NCBI GenBank assembly: GCA_026398835.1
Contig: JAPLSD010000874.1
Span: 1 to 11,542, forward strand
From: Pseudomonas sp.
Lineage (GTDB): Bacteria; Pseudomonadota; Gammaproteobacteria; Pseudomonadales; Pseudomonadaceae
Reading direction: 5' to 3'
DNA length: 11,542 bases
The position numbers were made by a program, and so were the translations under genes. A model generated the notes under the pieces. The model was not told where the DNA came from. It saw only the letters and a program-made list of their open reading frames with translations, and ran no database searches. Positions 1 through 6,655 of this stretch are shown here, in pieces (the stretch's first letter is position 1; each line of letters begins with the position of its first letter).

Positions 1-84
1 TTGATCGTGCTGTCCCTCGGCGCGTTGTTGGGGTTGATGTTTCAGCGGCCGGCAAAGGTCTGTGCGGCTGCGGGTAATCCATAG
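1..84 (+). CDS. C-terminal tail of an unidentified, probably membrane protein (partial)
   Basis: Frame 1 is open from the left edge to TAG at 82-84, giving 27 residues. It begins with a strongly hydrophobic stretch (LIVLSLGALLGLMF) that looks like a last transmembrane helix, followed by a short polar tail (QRPAKVCAAAGNP). This is consistent with the end of an integral membrane transporter, but too little is visible to name a family. The cupin gene follows 51 bp downstream on the same strand, with no clear terminator between them, so co-transcription is possible. Confidence 0.5.
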   Translation: MIVLSLGALLGLMFQRPAKVCAAAGNP

Positions 85-135
85 TAAAACGGGGCGCGCG
101 ACGATCCAGACTCCAACAAAAGAACAGGACTCCTC

Positions 136-447
136 ATGAAGATTATTCGCAGCAAATCTTTTACTGGTAATCGGGCCTGGGCAGCGCTTGATATCGCCAG
201 CATGAACGGTATAACCACCCGACTTCACTGGACCGATCAGCCCTACAAATGGCACACCAACGACGGCCAGGAAGTCTTTGTGGTGCTCGATGGACAGGTA
301 CAAATGCGTTATCGCGAGGATGGCGTCGAACAGGCGACGCTGCTGGAGGTGGGGGATATCTTTTATGCCGATATCGGCACTGAGCATGTTGCGCACCCGG
401 TGGGCGCGGCGCGGGTTCTGGTAGTTGAAACCGAAGGCAGTATCTAG
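136..447 (+). CDS. Small single-domain cupin protein
   Basis: A 103-residue protein made almost entirely of one cupin beta-barrel. Motif 1 is visible as H40-x-N42-x3-E46-x6-G53 (Asn replaces the usual second His). Motif 2 is G73-D-I-F ... G81-x2-H84-x3-P88. H40, E46 and H84 are the likely metal ligands. Proteins of this size and type occur as sugar-binding, detoxifying or regulatory cupins; the substrate cannot be read from sequence. The start is supported by AGGA at 126-129, six bases before the ATG. There is no signal peptide, so it should be cytoplasmic. It lies between a putative membrane-protein gene and a TDT transporter gene, but nothing shows that they share a function. The cupin assignment is firm; the role is unknown. 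Confidence 0.85.
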   Translation: MKIIRSKSFTGNRAWAALDIASMNGITTRLHWTDQPYKWHTNDGQEVFVVLDGQVQMRYREDGVEQATLLEVGDIFYADIGTEHVAHPVGAARVLVVETEGSI

Positions 448-553
448 CCTATATATCTGCAAAATAGATAACAGTTAGAGATATTACCCGTTATATAGAT
501 ATTCGAAACGGTTCTACGATGAGCTCCACCTCACGAGAGGACAGGAGTTCACC
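448..553 (+). promoter_or_regulatory. AT-rich intergenic region, probable promoter of the TDT gene
   Basis: This 106-bp gap is much richer in AT than its surroundings. It holds a short inverted repeat (TATCT 453-457 with AGATA 466-470), a direct repeat AGATATT (479-485 and 497-503), and a TATATAG run near 492-498. These fit a promoter with a regulator site, but no clear -35/-10 pair was resolved. The ribosome site of the next gene is AGGAG at about 542-546. Confidence 0.3.
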
Positions 554-1613
554 ATGACATGCCCCAACAGCATCAACACCGGTTTGCGGCCACTGAGCCA
601 TTTGCAGCATCCGCTCGAAGTCATTCGCCAGTTCACCCCCAACTGGTTCGCCGCGACCATGGGCACTGGCGTGCTGGCATTAGCCTTGGCCCAATTGCCA
701 GTACAAAGCTCTGGCTTGCATGCGTTCGCTGAGGGCTTATGGCTGTTCAATATCGTGCTGTTTGTCTTGTTCAGCGGTCTTTACGCGGCACGTTGGGTGC
801 TGTTCTTCGATGAAGCCCGGCGGATTTTCGGCCACTCCACGGTGTCGATGTTTTTCGGCACCATCCCCATGGGCCTCGGCCATGTCGCTGGCGTGTGGTG
901 TGTTAATTCCGTACATGATGTTCACCCGTCAGGAGCACAGCATTGACCAGATGACCGCGGTCTGGCTGCTGCCGGTGGTTGCAGCAGAAGTCGCAGCGGC
1001 CAGCGGCGGTTTGTTGACCCCGCATCTGTTCGATACCCATTCGCAGCTTGTGGTGCTGGTCACCAGCTATGTGCTGTGGGCGTTTTCGTTGCCGGTGGCC
1101 TTCAGCATTCTGACCATCCTGTTGTTGCGTATGGCCCTGCATAAACTGCCCCACGAAAACATGGCCGCCTCGAGCTGGCTGGCCCTTGGGCCGATCGGTA
1201 CCGGGGCGCTGGGCATGTTGCTGTTGGGTGCCGATGCGCCGGCAGCTTTCGCCGCCAACGGTTTACCGGGCATCGGCGAAATCGCCGCAGGGCTGGGGCT
1301 GGTGGCCGGGATCACGCTATGGGGTTTGGGGTTGTGGTGGATGTTGATTGCAGTGCTGATCACCCTGCGTTACATGCGTGCCGGGATCCCGTTCAATCTT
1401 GGCTGGTGGGGTTTTACCTTCCCGCTGGGCGTCTATTCTCTGGCCACTTTGAAGCTGGCCAGCACCTTGAGCCTGACGTTCTTCAGTGTATTTGGCAGTG
1501 TCCTGGTGGTCGCATTGGCAATCATGTGGCTGATCGTGTCGAAACGAACCGTGCAAGGCGCCTATAGAGGCGAGTTGTTTGTTTCGCCGTGCATTGCAGG
1601 ATTAACAAAATAA
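554..1613 (+). pseudogene. TDT-family (TehA/Mae1/SSU1-like) transporter, broken by internal deletion and frameshift
   Basis: Two adjacent reading frames encode the two ends of one transporter. The first starts at 554 behind AGGAG, shows the family start (FTPNWFAATMGTGVLALAL) and FFGTIPMGL at residues ~100-108, then runs out of frame to a stop at 944-946. The second frame picks up at about 888 with LACGVLIPYMMFTRQEHS and continues through LGPIGTGALG and FNLGWWGFTFPLGVY to a stop at 1611-1613. In intact relatives roughly 35 residues, including a transmembrane segment, lie between the two blocks. Here about 108 + 241 residues are kept, against roughly 380-390 normally. The frames require a loss of 3n+2 bases, placed at about 871-888. 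Family members export or import tellurite, sulfite or C4-dicarboxylates; this one's substrate is unknown. The rest of the gene is well conserved, so the lesion is recent or an assembly error. Confidence 0.85.
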
Positions 1614-1697
1614 CCGGCAAAGATTAGGTAAGGTTGTGGCCTGGATCGAAGATCGACATTCCAATAACAGCATCCAAGCCACTCAGGGACATGGAAG

Positions 1698-3572
1698 ATG
1701 AGTCACCCGTCGCAGTTCACCTTGCTTCGCAAACGGCGTTTTCTACCGTTTTTTGTTACGCAATCCCTCGGGGCGTTCAACGACAACATCTTCAAGCAGT
1801 CGCTGATCCTCGCCATTCTGTACAAGCTGACCATCGAGGGTGACCGTTCGATCTGGGTCAACCTCTGCGCACTGCTGTTCATCCTGCCGTTCTTTCTATT
1901 TTCAGCATTGGCCGGACAATTTGGCGAAAAGTTCGCCAAGGATGCGTTGATCCGTCTGATTAAACTCGGCGAAATCGCCATCATGGCGGTCGGCGCGGTG
2001 GGCTTCATGTTTGATCACCTGTCGCTGATGCTGGTGGCGCTGTTCGCCATGGGCACTCACTCGGCGTTGTTCGGTCCGGTGAAGTATTCGATCCTGCCCC
2101 AGGCGTTGCACGAAGATGAACTGGTGGGCGGTAACGGTCTGGTGGAAATGGGCACCTTTCTGGCGATTCTGGCCGGGACCATCGGCGCCGGGATCATGAT
2201 GTCTTCCAGTCATTACGCACCGATTGTTTCCACGGCGATCGTCGGTGTTGCGGTGCTGGGTTATCTTGCCAGTCGCAGCATCCCCCGCGCCGCAGCGGCC
2301 ACTCCACAGATGCGTCTGAACTGGAATATCTTCAGCCAGTCCTGGGCCACCTTGCGTCTAGGCCTGGGGCAAACGCCCGCGGTGTCCCGCTCGATTGTCG
2401 GTAACTCGTGGTTCTGGTTTGTCGGGGCGATCTACCTGACGCAGATTCCGGCCTACGCCAAAGAATGGCTATACGGCGACGAAACCGTGGTCACGCTGAT
2501 TCTGACGGTGTTTTCGGTGGGCATCGCGACAGGCTCGATGCTCTGCGAAAAGCTATCCGGACGCAAAGTGGAGATCGGCCTGGTGCCGTTCGGCTCGTTC
2601 GGTCTGACGGTGTTCGGCCTGCTGCTATGGTGGCACTCCGGAGGTTTCCCGCAGAACGTCCAGGCCAATGACTGGATCGCGGTGCTCAGCTACGGTCCGG
2701 CCTGGTGGGTGCTGATCGATATTCTTGGTCTGGGTATTTTTGGCGGCTTCTATATTGTGCCGCTGTACGCATTGATCCAGTCGCGCACCGCCGAGAACGA
2801 GCGGGCGCGGGTGATTGCGGCGAACAACATTCTCAATGCCTTGTTCATGGTGGTCTCGGCGATTGTTTCTATCGTGCTGCTGAGTTTCGCCAAGTTGTCG
2901 ATCCCGCAGTTGTTCCTGGTGGTGTCGCTGATGAACATCGCGGTGAACACCTACATCTTCAAAATCGTTCCCGAGTTCAGCATGCGCTTCATGATCTGGC
3001 TGCTCAGTCATTCCATGTACCGCGTCAAGCATCGAAATCTCGACCTGATCCCCGATGAAGGTGCGGCGCTGCTGGTCTGCAACCATGTCTCGTTCGTCGA
3101 TGCCTTGCTGATTGGTGGTGCAGTGCGTCGGCCGATTCGCTTTGTGATGTATTACAAAATCTACAACCTGCCGGTGTTGAATTTCATTTTTCGCACTGCA
3201 GGGACCATTCCGATTGCCGGGCGTCAGGAAGATATTCAGATCTACGAAAGAGCCTTCAAGAGGATCGCCCAGTACCTGAAAGACGGCGAACTGGTGTGCA
3301 TTTTTCCGGAAGGCAAGTTGACCTCCGATGGCGAGATCAATGAGTTCAAGAGCGGATTGACTCGCATACTGGAAGAGACGCCAGTGCCGGTGATCCCGTT
3401 GGCCCTGCAGGGTTTGTGGGGCAGTTTCTTCAGTCGCGATCCGGGCAAGGGGCTTTTTCGTCGACTCTGGTCACGGGTGACGTTGGTGGCGGGGCCGGCG
3501 GTAGCAGTAGAAGTCGCGGAACCGGCGCACTTGCAGGCGTTGGTTGGGCAGCTGCGGGGAACGGTTCGCTAG
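1698..3572 (+). CDS. LplT-type lysophospholipid flippase fused to PlsC-type acyltransferase
   Basis: A 624-residue inner-membrane protein. Residues 1 to ~425 are an MFS domain of the LplT type, with the N-terminal signature FLPFFVTQSLGAFNDNIFKQ and about 12 hydrophobic segments. Residues ~440-615 are a PlsC/LPLAT acyltransferase: NHVSFVD at 462-468 gives the catalytic H463-x4-D468, GTIPIAGR is at 502-509, and FPEGK at 536-540 forms the glycerolipid-binding motif. By analogy with E. coli LplT and Aas, it would flip lysophospholipids inward and reacylate them. Unlike Aas there is no C-terminal acyl-ACP synthetase domain, so an acyl donor must come from elsewhere. The start is set by AGGGA (1685-1689), eight bases upstream; an ATG at 1691 is out of frame. 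It lies 84 bp after the TDT gene and ends at a strong terminator. Confidence 0.93.
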   Translation: MSHPSQFTLLRKRRFLPFFVTQSLGAFNDNIFKQSLILAILYKLTIEGDRSIWVNLCALLFILPFFLFSALAGQFGEKFAKDALIRLIKLGEIAIMAVGAVGFMFDHLSLMLVALFAMGTHSALFGPVKYSILPQALHEDELVGGNGLVEMGTFLAILAGTIGAGIMMSSSHYAPIVSTAIVGVAVLGYLASRSIPRAAAATPQMRLNWNIFSQSWATLRLGLGQTPAVSRSIVGNSWFWFVGAIYLTQIPAYAKEWLYGDETVVTLILTVFSVGIATGSMLCEKLSGRKVEIGLVPFGSFGLTVFGLLLWWHSGGFPQNVQANDWIAVLSYGPAWWVLIDILGLGIFGGFYIVPLYALIQSRTAENERARVIAANNILNALFMVVSAIVSIVLLSFAKLSIPQLFLVVSLMNIAVNTYIFKIVPEFSMRFMIWLLSHSMYRVKHRNLDLIPDEGAALLVCNHVSFVDALLIGGAVRRPIRFVMYYKIYNLPVLNFIFRTAGTIPIAGRQEDIQIYERAFKRIAQYLKDGELVCIFPEGKLTSDGEINEFKSGLTRILEETPVPVIPLALQGLWGSFFSRDPGKGLFRRLWSRVTLVAGPAVAVEVAEPAHLQALVGQLRGTVR

Positions 3573-3586
3573 TTTCTGCGCGCATA

Positions 3587-3616
3587 AAAAATGCCCGCAT
3601 CGCCGCGGGCATTTTT
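3587..3616. terminator. Bidirectional intrinsic terminator between the acyltransferase fusion and gdx
   Basis: A perfect 12-bp stem (AAAAATGCCCGC at 3587-3598 pairing with GCGGGCATTTTT at 3605-3616) closes a 6-base loop. There is a T run on the right and an A run on the left, so it works on both strands. It lies 14 bp after the plus-strand stop and 18 bp after the convergent minus-strand stop. Confidence 0.95.
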
Positions 3617-3634
3617 ATTTCTACTTTACGGGCT

Positions 3635-3952
3635 TCAAGCAGCGCTGATCTTAAGGCCAACCAACCCGGCAATGATCAACGCCACGCTGGCCAACCGGAA
3701 CAGCGCCATGGACTCACCAAACAGGATGATCCCGGCGATCACCGTACCGACCGCACCGACACCCGTCCAGATCGCGTAGGCGGTGCCCAGTGGCAGTTCT
3801 TTCATGGCCAGACCAAGCAAGCCAAGGCTGACAACCATGGCGGCAATGGTCAGAGCGGTAGGAAGAGGGCGGCTGAAACCCTCGGTGTATTTCAGGCCGA
3901 CGGCCCAGCCAACTTCGAACAGACCGGCGAAAAACAGAATGACCCAGGACAT
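3635..3952 (-). CDS. gdx: SMR-family guanidinium exporter (Gdx, formerly SugE)
   Basis: A 105-residue protein with four hydrophobic helices, the standard length for small multidrug resistance proteins. The essential membrane Glu is E13, inside the Gdx/SugE-type signature [14 protein letters not shown] (10-23); [13 protein letters not shown] (58-70) is the conserved third helix. Gdx proteins form dual-topology dimers that swap protons for guanidinium. EmrE-type drug pumps differ in the first helix, so the Gdx subtype is favoured. The call is strongly reinforced by a guanidine-II riboswitch directly upstream. GGAGG (3959-3963 on the complement) lies six bases before the ATG. The gene is probably monocistronic, with its own promoter and a terminator at 3587-3616. 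The BASS symporter gene lies upstream in the same direction. Confidence 0.95.
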   Translation of the reverse strand: MSWVILFFAGLFEVGWAVGLKYTEGFSRPLPTALTIAAMVVSLGLLGLAMKELPLGTAYAIWTGVGAVGTVIAGIILFGESMALFRLASVALIIAGLVGLKISAA

Positions 3953-3972
3953 GAAGGGCCTCCATCGAATGA

Positions 3973-4024
3973 CGGGGTCGTCCCCAGATTAATGACTCGG
4001 TTGAGCCGCGAGGTCGTCCTCGCG
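3973..4024 (-). ncRNA. Guanidine-II (mini-ykkC) riboswitch controlling gdx
   Basis: Read on the minus strand, two hairpins each present an ACGA tetraloop. The first is CGCGAGG-ACGA-CCTCGCG (4024-4007, a 7-bp perfect stem). The second is GGGG-ACGA-CCCC (3985-3974), extended by one T-G wobble. They are about 21 bases apart, and the second lies nine bases before the GGAGG of gdx. Paired hairpins with ACGR loops close to a Shine-Dalgarno are the defining features of the mini-ykkC class, which binds guanidine and usually controls translation of Gdx-type exporters. Guanidine would favour the two-hairpin form and free the ribosome site. Promoter, aptamer, ribosome site and gene are all in order, which makes this a confident call. 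Confidence 0.94.
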
Positions 4025-4030
4025 ATGCGC

Positions 4031-4036
4031 AGTATA
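4031..4036 (-). promoter_or_regulatory. -10 element of the gdx/riboswitch promoter
   Basis: TATACT on the minus strand matches a sigma-70 -10 box at 5 of 6 positions. It would start transcription at about 4024-4026, exactly at the 5' edge of the first riboswitch hairpin. The -35 is weak: ATCACC lies at 17-bp spacing, and TTGATC at 20 bp. Confidence 0.6.
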
Positions 4037-4072
4037 GTGCCCATTATTAACCAGGTGATCAAGTTTTCCCGA

Positions 4073-5038
4073 TCAGTCTGTTGCTTGTTGAGCGGCCAGT
4101 TCGCGGTCCTGCTTTTCGCTTATCCGGCGGAAATACGTCGAAAGCAGGGCCCCGGAAATGTTGTGCCAAACACTGAACAGAGCGCTCGGCACCGCCGCCA
4201 ATGGCGAAAAGTGCGCGCTGGCCAGGGCCGCGCCCAAACCTGAGTTCTGCATGCCGACTTCCAGCGCCAGGGATTTGCGTTGTGCGAGTGGCAACTTGAA
4301 CAGACGTCCGGTGAAGTAGCCGAGCAGAAAGCCGAAACTGTTGTGCAGCATCACCACGGCCATGATCAGCAGGCCGGACTCGGCAATCTTCGCCTGGCTG
4401 GCGGCAACCACTGCGGTAACGATGATCACGATGCTCACCACCGAGATCATTGGCAATACCTCAACCGCGTGTCGAACCCGTGCACCGAGCACGCGCTGGG
4501 CGATAACCCCAAGCACGATGGGCAGCAGCACCACTTGCAGGATCGACCAGAACAACTCCATGAACGATACCGGCAACCAGGCCGATGCCAGCAGCCAGAT
4601 CAGTGCCGGAGTCAGCAGCGGGGCAAGTAGGGTGGTGACAGCGGCGATGGCCACCGACAACGCCAGGTCGCCGCGGGCCAGCCAGGTCATCACATTCGAT
4701 GACGTACCGCTTGGGCAGCAACCCACCAGAATCACCCCGACGGCTATTTCCGCCGGCAGGTGAAATACCTGACAGAGCAACCAGGCCACGCCCGGCATGA
4801 TCACGAAGTGTGCGACCACACCCAGGGCGACACGCCATGGATGGCGGGCGACCTCAGCGAAGTCTTCCATTTTCAAGGTCAGGCCCATGCCGAACATCAC
4901 CAGCCCCAGCAGCGGTACGATGGCGCCTTTCAAACCGATAAACCAACCCGGTTGCCAGAAGGCCAGCACCGCGAAAATCAGCACCCAATAAGCGAAGGTG
5001 TTCCCGACAAAGCGACTCAATGCAGCCAGTGCACGCAT
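4073..5038 (-). CDS. Bile acid:sodium symporter (BASS) family transporter
   Basis: A 321-residue protein with about ten hydrophobic helices. Family blocks are GLVMFGMGLTL (45-55), VGCCPSGTSSNVMTWLARGD (105-124) and LEVGMQNSGLGAALA (259-273). The last holds E260 and Q264, which in BASS structures belong to the crossover region that binds sodium. Bacterial members take up organic anions such as pantoate, pyruvate or bile-acid-like molecules with sodium; the substrate is not readable here. The start at 5038 is preferred because AAGGA lies seven bases upstream. An in-frame ATG at 5068 would add ten residues, but it lies inside a perfect inverted repeat and has a poor ribosome site. It follows rdgC by 64 bp on the same strand. 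Confidence 0.92.
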   Translation of the reverse strand: MRALAALSRFVGNTFAYWVLIFAVLAFWQPGWFIGLKGAIVPLLGLVMFGMGLTLKMEDFAEVARHPWRVALGVVAHFVIMPGVAWLLCQVFHLPAEIAVGVILVGCCPSGTSSNVMTWLARGDLALSVAIAAVTTLLAPLLTPALIWLLASAWLPVSFMELFWSILQVVLLPIVLGVIAQRVLGARVRHAVEVLPMISVVSIVIIVTAVVAASQAKIAESGLLIMAVVMLHNSFGFLLGYFTGRLFKLPLAQRKSLALEVGMQNSGLGAALASAHFSPLAAVPSALFSVWHNISGALLSTYFRRISEKQDRELAAQQATD

Positions 5039-5051
5039 GGCCTGTTCCTTC

Positions 5052-5093
5052 TTATCTTCATACGCCACCTGAAGCGGTGGCGTATGAAGATAA
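5052..5093. repeat. Perfect 18-bp inverted repeat between rdgC and the BASS gene
   Basis: TTATCTTCATACGCCACC (5052-5069) is matched exactly by its reverse complement at 5076-5093 around the 6-base spacer TGAAGC. On the minus strand it begins ten bases after the rdgC stop and ends two bases before the AAGGA of the symporter gene. There is no U tract, so it is not a canonical intrinsic terminator. As RNA it would form a very stable hairpin beside the symporter ribosome site. Confidence 0.9.
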
Positions 5094-5102
5094 CGCTAGA
5101 CC

Positions 5103-6023
5103 TTAGATACCCTGCGGAGTCTCTTCGCCACCCAATGCTTCGACCAGCATCGGCAGGAACTCGCCGAAGGTCAGCATCATTAGCGTGAAACTGGCGTCCT
5201 GTTGGCCGAGGGCATCGTCGCCGCCGTCTTGTTCTGCCTGATCCTGCAGCAGGTCTTCGAACTTCAGGCGCTTGACCACCATTTTGTCGTCAAGGACGAA
5301 AGACAGTTTGTCTTGCCAGGCCAGGGACAGCTGAGTCACCACTTTGCCGGTGCTCAGGTGCAGCTGGATTTCATCGCTGGTCAGGTCCTGACGTTTGCAA
5401 CGAACGATGCCGCCGTCTTCGTGGGTGTCGCGCAGTTCGCATTCGTCGAGCACGAAGAAGCCATCCGCAGCCTTTTGGGTTTTTACCCAGTCGGTCATGG
5501 TCGCGCTTGGGGCGATTTTCACGGTCAGCGGGCGAACCGGCAGCGAGCCGATCACTTCACGCAACGTCGACAGCAGGTCTTCGGCACGTTTCGGGCTGGA
5601 AGCGTTGACGAGGATCAGACCCTGTTTTGGCGCAATGGCAGCGAACGTGGCTGAGCGACGGATAAAGGCGCGGGGCAGGAAGGCCTGGATGATTTCATCC
5701 TTGAGCTGATCGCGCTCCTTCTTGTAGACCTTGCGCATTTGCTCGGCTTCGATCTCTTCGACCTTTTCTTTCAGTGCGTCACGAACGACGCTGCCCGGCA
5801 AAATACGTTCTTCCTTGCGCGCGGCGATCAGCAGGAAGTCCTGACTGACGTGCACCAGAGGTGCATCTTCGCCCTTGCCGAACGGCGCGACGAAACCGTA
5901 GGTGGTCAACTCCTGGCTTGCACATGGACGCGCCAGTTTGGTGGCCAGTGCGGTTTCCAGCGCCTCAGCATCAAAAGGCAGATCTTGGGTCAGGCGATAG
6001 ATAAGCAGGTTTTTGAACCACAT
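5103..6023 (-). CDS. rdgC: Recombination-associated protein RdgC
   Basis: A 306-residue protein, the usual length for RdgC. It starts [14 protein letters not shown] and ends with the conserved [14 protein letters not shown] region. RdgC forms a ring-shaped dimer that binds DNA without sequence preference and limits RecA filament formation and strand exchange. Family blocks recognised include [39 protein letters not shown] and [14 protein letters not shown]. The ATG at 6023 matches the family N-terminus. A TTG at 6047 would add eight residues, but it places the likely ribosome site (AAGGAGAG, about 6034-6040) inside the coding region. The spacing from GGAG to ATG is 11 bases, slightly long. 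It is the first gene of a minus-strand pair with the BASS symporter and is divergent from the tRNA cluster. Confidence 0.96.
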   Translation of the reverse strand: MWFKNLLIYRLTQDLPFDAEALETALATKLARPCASQELTTYGFVAPFGKGEDAPLVHVSQDFLLIAARKEERILPGSVVRDALKEKVEEIEAEQMRKVYKKERDQLKDEIIQAFLPRAFIRRSATFAAIAPKQGLILVNASSPKRAEDLLSTLREVIGSLPVRPLTVKIAPSATMTDWVKTQKAADGFFVLDECELRDTHEDGGIVRCKRQDLTSDEIQLHLSTGKVVTQLSLAWQDKLSFVLDDKMVVKRLKFEDLLQDQAEQDGGDDALGQQDASFTLMMLTFGEFLPMLVEALGGEETPQGI

Positions 6024-6133
6024 GGGGTGAATCTCTCCTTTATACAAAGGGGGGCATTATTCGCTTCGAAGCTCCATAGGCCAACCCTTCCTAAGCCTTT
6101 GGAAGGCCTGAAAAAATTATATTTAAAAAGTGC

Positions 6134-6162
6134 TTGCCAGAGGTTGGGTCGCTACGTAGAAT
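6134..6162 (+). promoter_or_regulatory. Sigma-70 promoter of the first tRNA unit
   Basis: TTGCCA (6134-6139) and TAGAAT (6157-6162) are separated by exactly 17 bp, with an AT-rich stretch just upstream (6112-6130) that could be an UP element. A GC-rich discriminator (GCGCGCC) follows, as is usual at stable RNA promoters under stringent control. Transcription would start at about 6169, 15 bases before tRNA-Val. Confidence 0.8.
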
Positions 6163-6183
6163 GCGCGCCACACCGAAAGTGAA

Positions 6184-6259
6184 GGGTGATTAGCTCAGCT
6201 GGGAGAGCATCTGCCTTACAAGCAGAGGGTCGGCGGTTCGATCCCGTCATCACCCACCA
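6184..6259 (+). tRNA. tRNA-Val (anticodon TAC), copy 1
   Basis: A complete 76-base tRNA with encoded CCA. The acceptor stem pairs GGGTGAT with ATCACCC. The anticodon stem TCTGC/GCAGA closes the loop CTTACAA, with anticodon TAC at 6217-6219. The T arm contains GGTTCGATCCC and CCA is at 6257-6259. It decodes GUA and GUG valine codons. It is the first gene of the unit driven by the promoter at 6134-6162. Confidence 0.97.
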
Positions 6260-6277
6260 TTACTTTTAGTGTTACGC

Positions 6278-6314
6278 GCAGCGGTAGTTCAGTCGGTTAG
6301 AATACCGGCCTGTC
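6278..6314 (+). pseudogene. tRNA-Asp (GTC) 5' half, copy 1, truncated at the anticodon
   Basis: GCAGCGGTAGTTCAGTCGG begins a normal Pseudomonas-type tRNA-Asp: acceptor 5' strand, D arm, anticodon 5' stem CCGGC (6305-6309) and anticodon GTC (6312-6314). The expected AC, the GCCGG 3' stem strand, variable loop, T arm and acceptor 3' strand are missing. The next bases, CGCCAGG, look like the last five bases of an intact tRNA-Asp (CGCCA) plus flank, implying an internal loss of about 35 bases. As written it cannot fold into a tRNA or be charged. Confidence 0.85.
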
Positions 6315-6330
6315 CGCCAGGTCACCACAG

Positions 6331-6355
6331 AAAGCCCGCCTAGTGCGGGCTTTTT
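6331..6355 (+). terminator. Intrinsic terminator of the first tRNA unit
   Basis: AAAGCCCGC (6331-6339) pairs with GCGGGCTTT (6345-6353) around the loop CTAGT and continues into a T run (6351-6355). It lies 16 bases after the truncated tRNA-Asp, so the unit between promoter and terminator is about 185 bp. Confidence 0.93.
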
Positions 6356-6448
6356 GCTGTCTACTTTTCGTGTTAAAGCGCAGTGTTTCGTCGGATTTCA
6401 GCTTTTTTAATAAATTTATTATTTAAATCAGCACGTTATGAAAATCTG

Positions 6449-6457
6449 TGAGAGAAT
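6449..6457 (+). promoter_or_regulatory. Possible extended -10 promoter of the second tRNA unit
   Basis: TGA-GAGAAT (6449-6457) resembles an extended -10 and is followed by the same ATGCGC(C) discriminator type as the first unit. No good -35 is present at 16-18 bp. An AT-rich block with the palindrome AATAAATTTATT lies about 40 bp upstream. This promoter looks clearly weaker than the one at 6134-6162. Confidence 0.4.
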
Positions 6458-6468
6458 GCGCCCCGCAT

Positions 6469-6609
6469 CGAAAGTGAAGGGTGATTAGCTCAGCTGGGAG
6501 AGCATCTGCCTTACAAGCAGAGGGTCGGCGGTTCGATCCCGTCATCACCCACCATTACTTTTAGTGTTACGCGCAGCGGTAGTTCAGTCGGTTAGAATAC
6601 CGGCCTGTC
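6469..6609 (+). repeat. Direct repeat copy 2 (141 bp, tRNA-Val + tRNA-Asp 5' half)
   Basis: Identical to 6174-6314 at an offset of 295 bases. The flanks on both sides differ between the copies, so this is a segmental duplication with independent promoters and terminators, not a simple tandem repeat. Confidence 0.97.
6479..6554 (+). tRNA. tRNA-Val (anticodon TAC), copy 2
   Basis: Base-for-base identical to the copy at 6184-6259, complete with CCA (6552-6554) and anticodon TAC at 6512-6514. It folds normally. Confidence 0.97.
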
Positions 6610-6611
6610 AC
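6573..6611 (+). pseudogene. tRNA-Asp (GTC) 5' half, copy 2, truncated just after the anticodon
   Basis: The same 5' half as copy 1, with anticodon GTC at 6607-6609 plus the next two loop bases AC (6610-6611). It then runs straight into CTCAAAAAG and the terminator stem at 6618-6645. The 3' anticodon strand, T arm, acceptor 3' strand and CCA are absent. The end point differs by two bases from copy 1, so the two truncations are not simply copied with the repeat. Confidence 0.85.
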
Positions 6612-6617
6612 CTCAAA

Positions 6618-6645
6618 AAGAAAGCGTCCCTCGGGCCGCTTTCTT
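6618..6645. terminator. Intrinsic terminator between the tRNA region and the catalase-fold gene
   Basis: AAGAAAGCG (6618-6626) pairs with CGCTTTCTT (6637-6645), with further possible CCC/GGG pairing inside. On the minus strand the stem runs into TTTCTTTTT, a good U tract, and it lies 10 bases after the stop of the catalase-fold gene. It is primarily that operon's terminator and may also stop the tRNA transcript from the left. Confidence 0.85.
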
Positions 6646-6655
6646 CGTTTCTGGC

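Larger units (their letters stand above)
6174..6314 (+). repeat. Direct repeat copy 1 (141 bp, tRNA-Val + tRNA-Asp 5' half)
   Basis: The 141 bases from CGAAAGTGAA to CCGGCCTGTC are identical to 6469-6609. The repeat covers the leader, a whole tRNA-Val, the 18-base spacer and the 5' half of tRNA-Asp. It ends at the last base of the tRNA-Asp anticodon. Confidence 0.97.

Noticed and set aside
2625..3086. 153-codon minus-strand open frame
   Set aside because: It is antisense to the LplT domain and has a His/Gln/Arg-rich composition typical of shadow frames in high-GC genes.
3416..4243. 275-codon plus-strand open frame
   Set aside because: It crosses the end of the acyltransferase gene, a bidirectional terminator, the whole gdx gene and the riboswitch in antisense. 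It has low-complexity polar composition and no ribosome site.
5052..5093. Canonical rdgC terminator
   Set aside because: The stem is perfect, but neither strand has a U tract after it, so it was kept as an inverted repeat only.
6174..6609. Attachment-site pair of an integrated element at tRNA genes
   Set aside because: The 141-bp repeats flank only 154 bp with a terminator and promoter. There is no integrase or cargo, so a tRNA unit duplication is the simpler reading.
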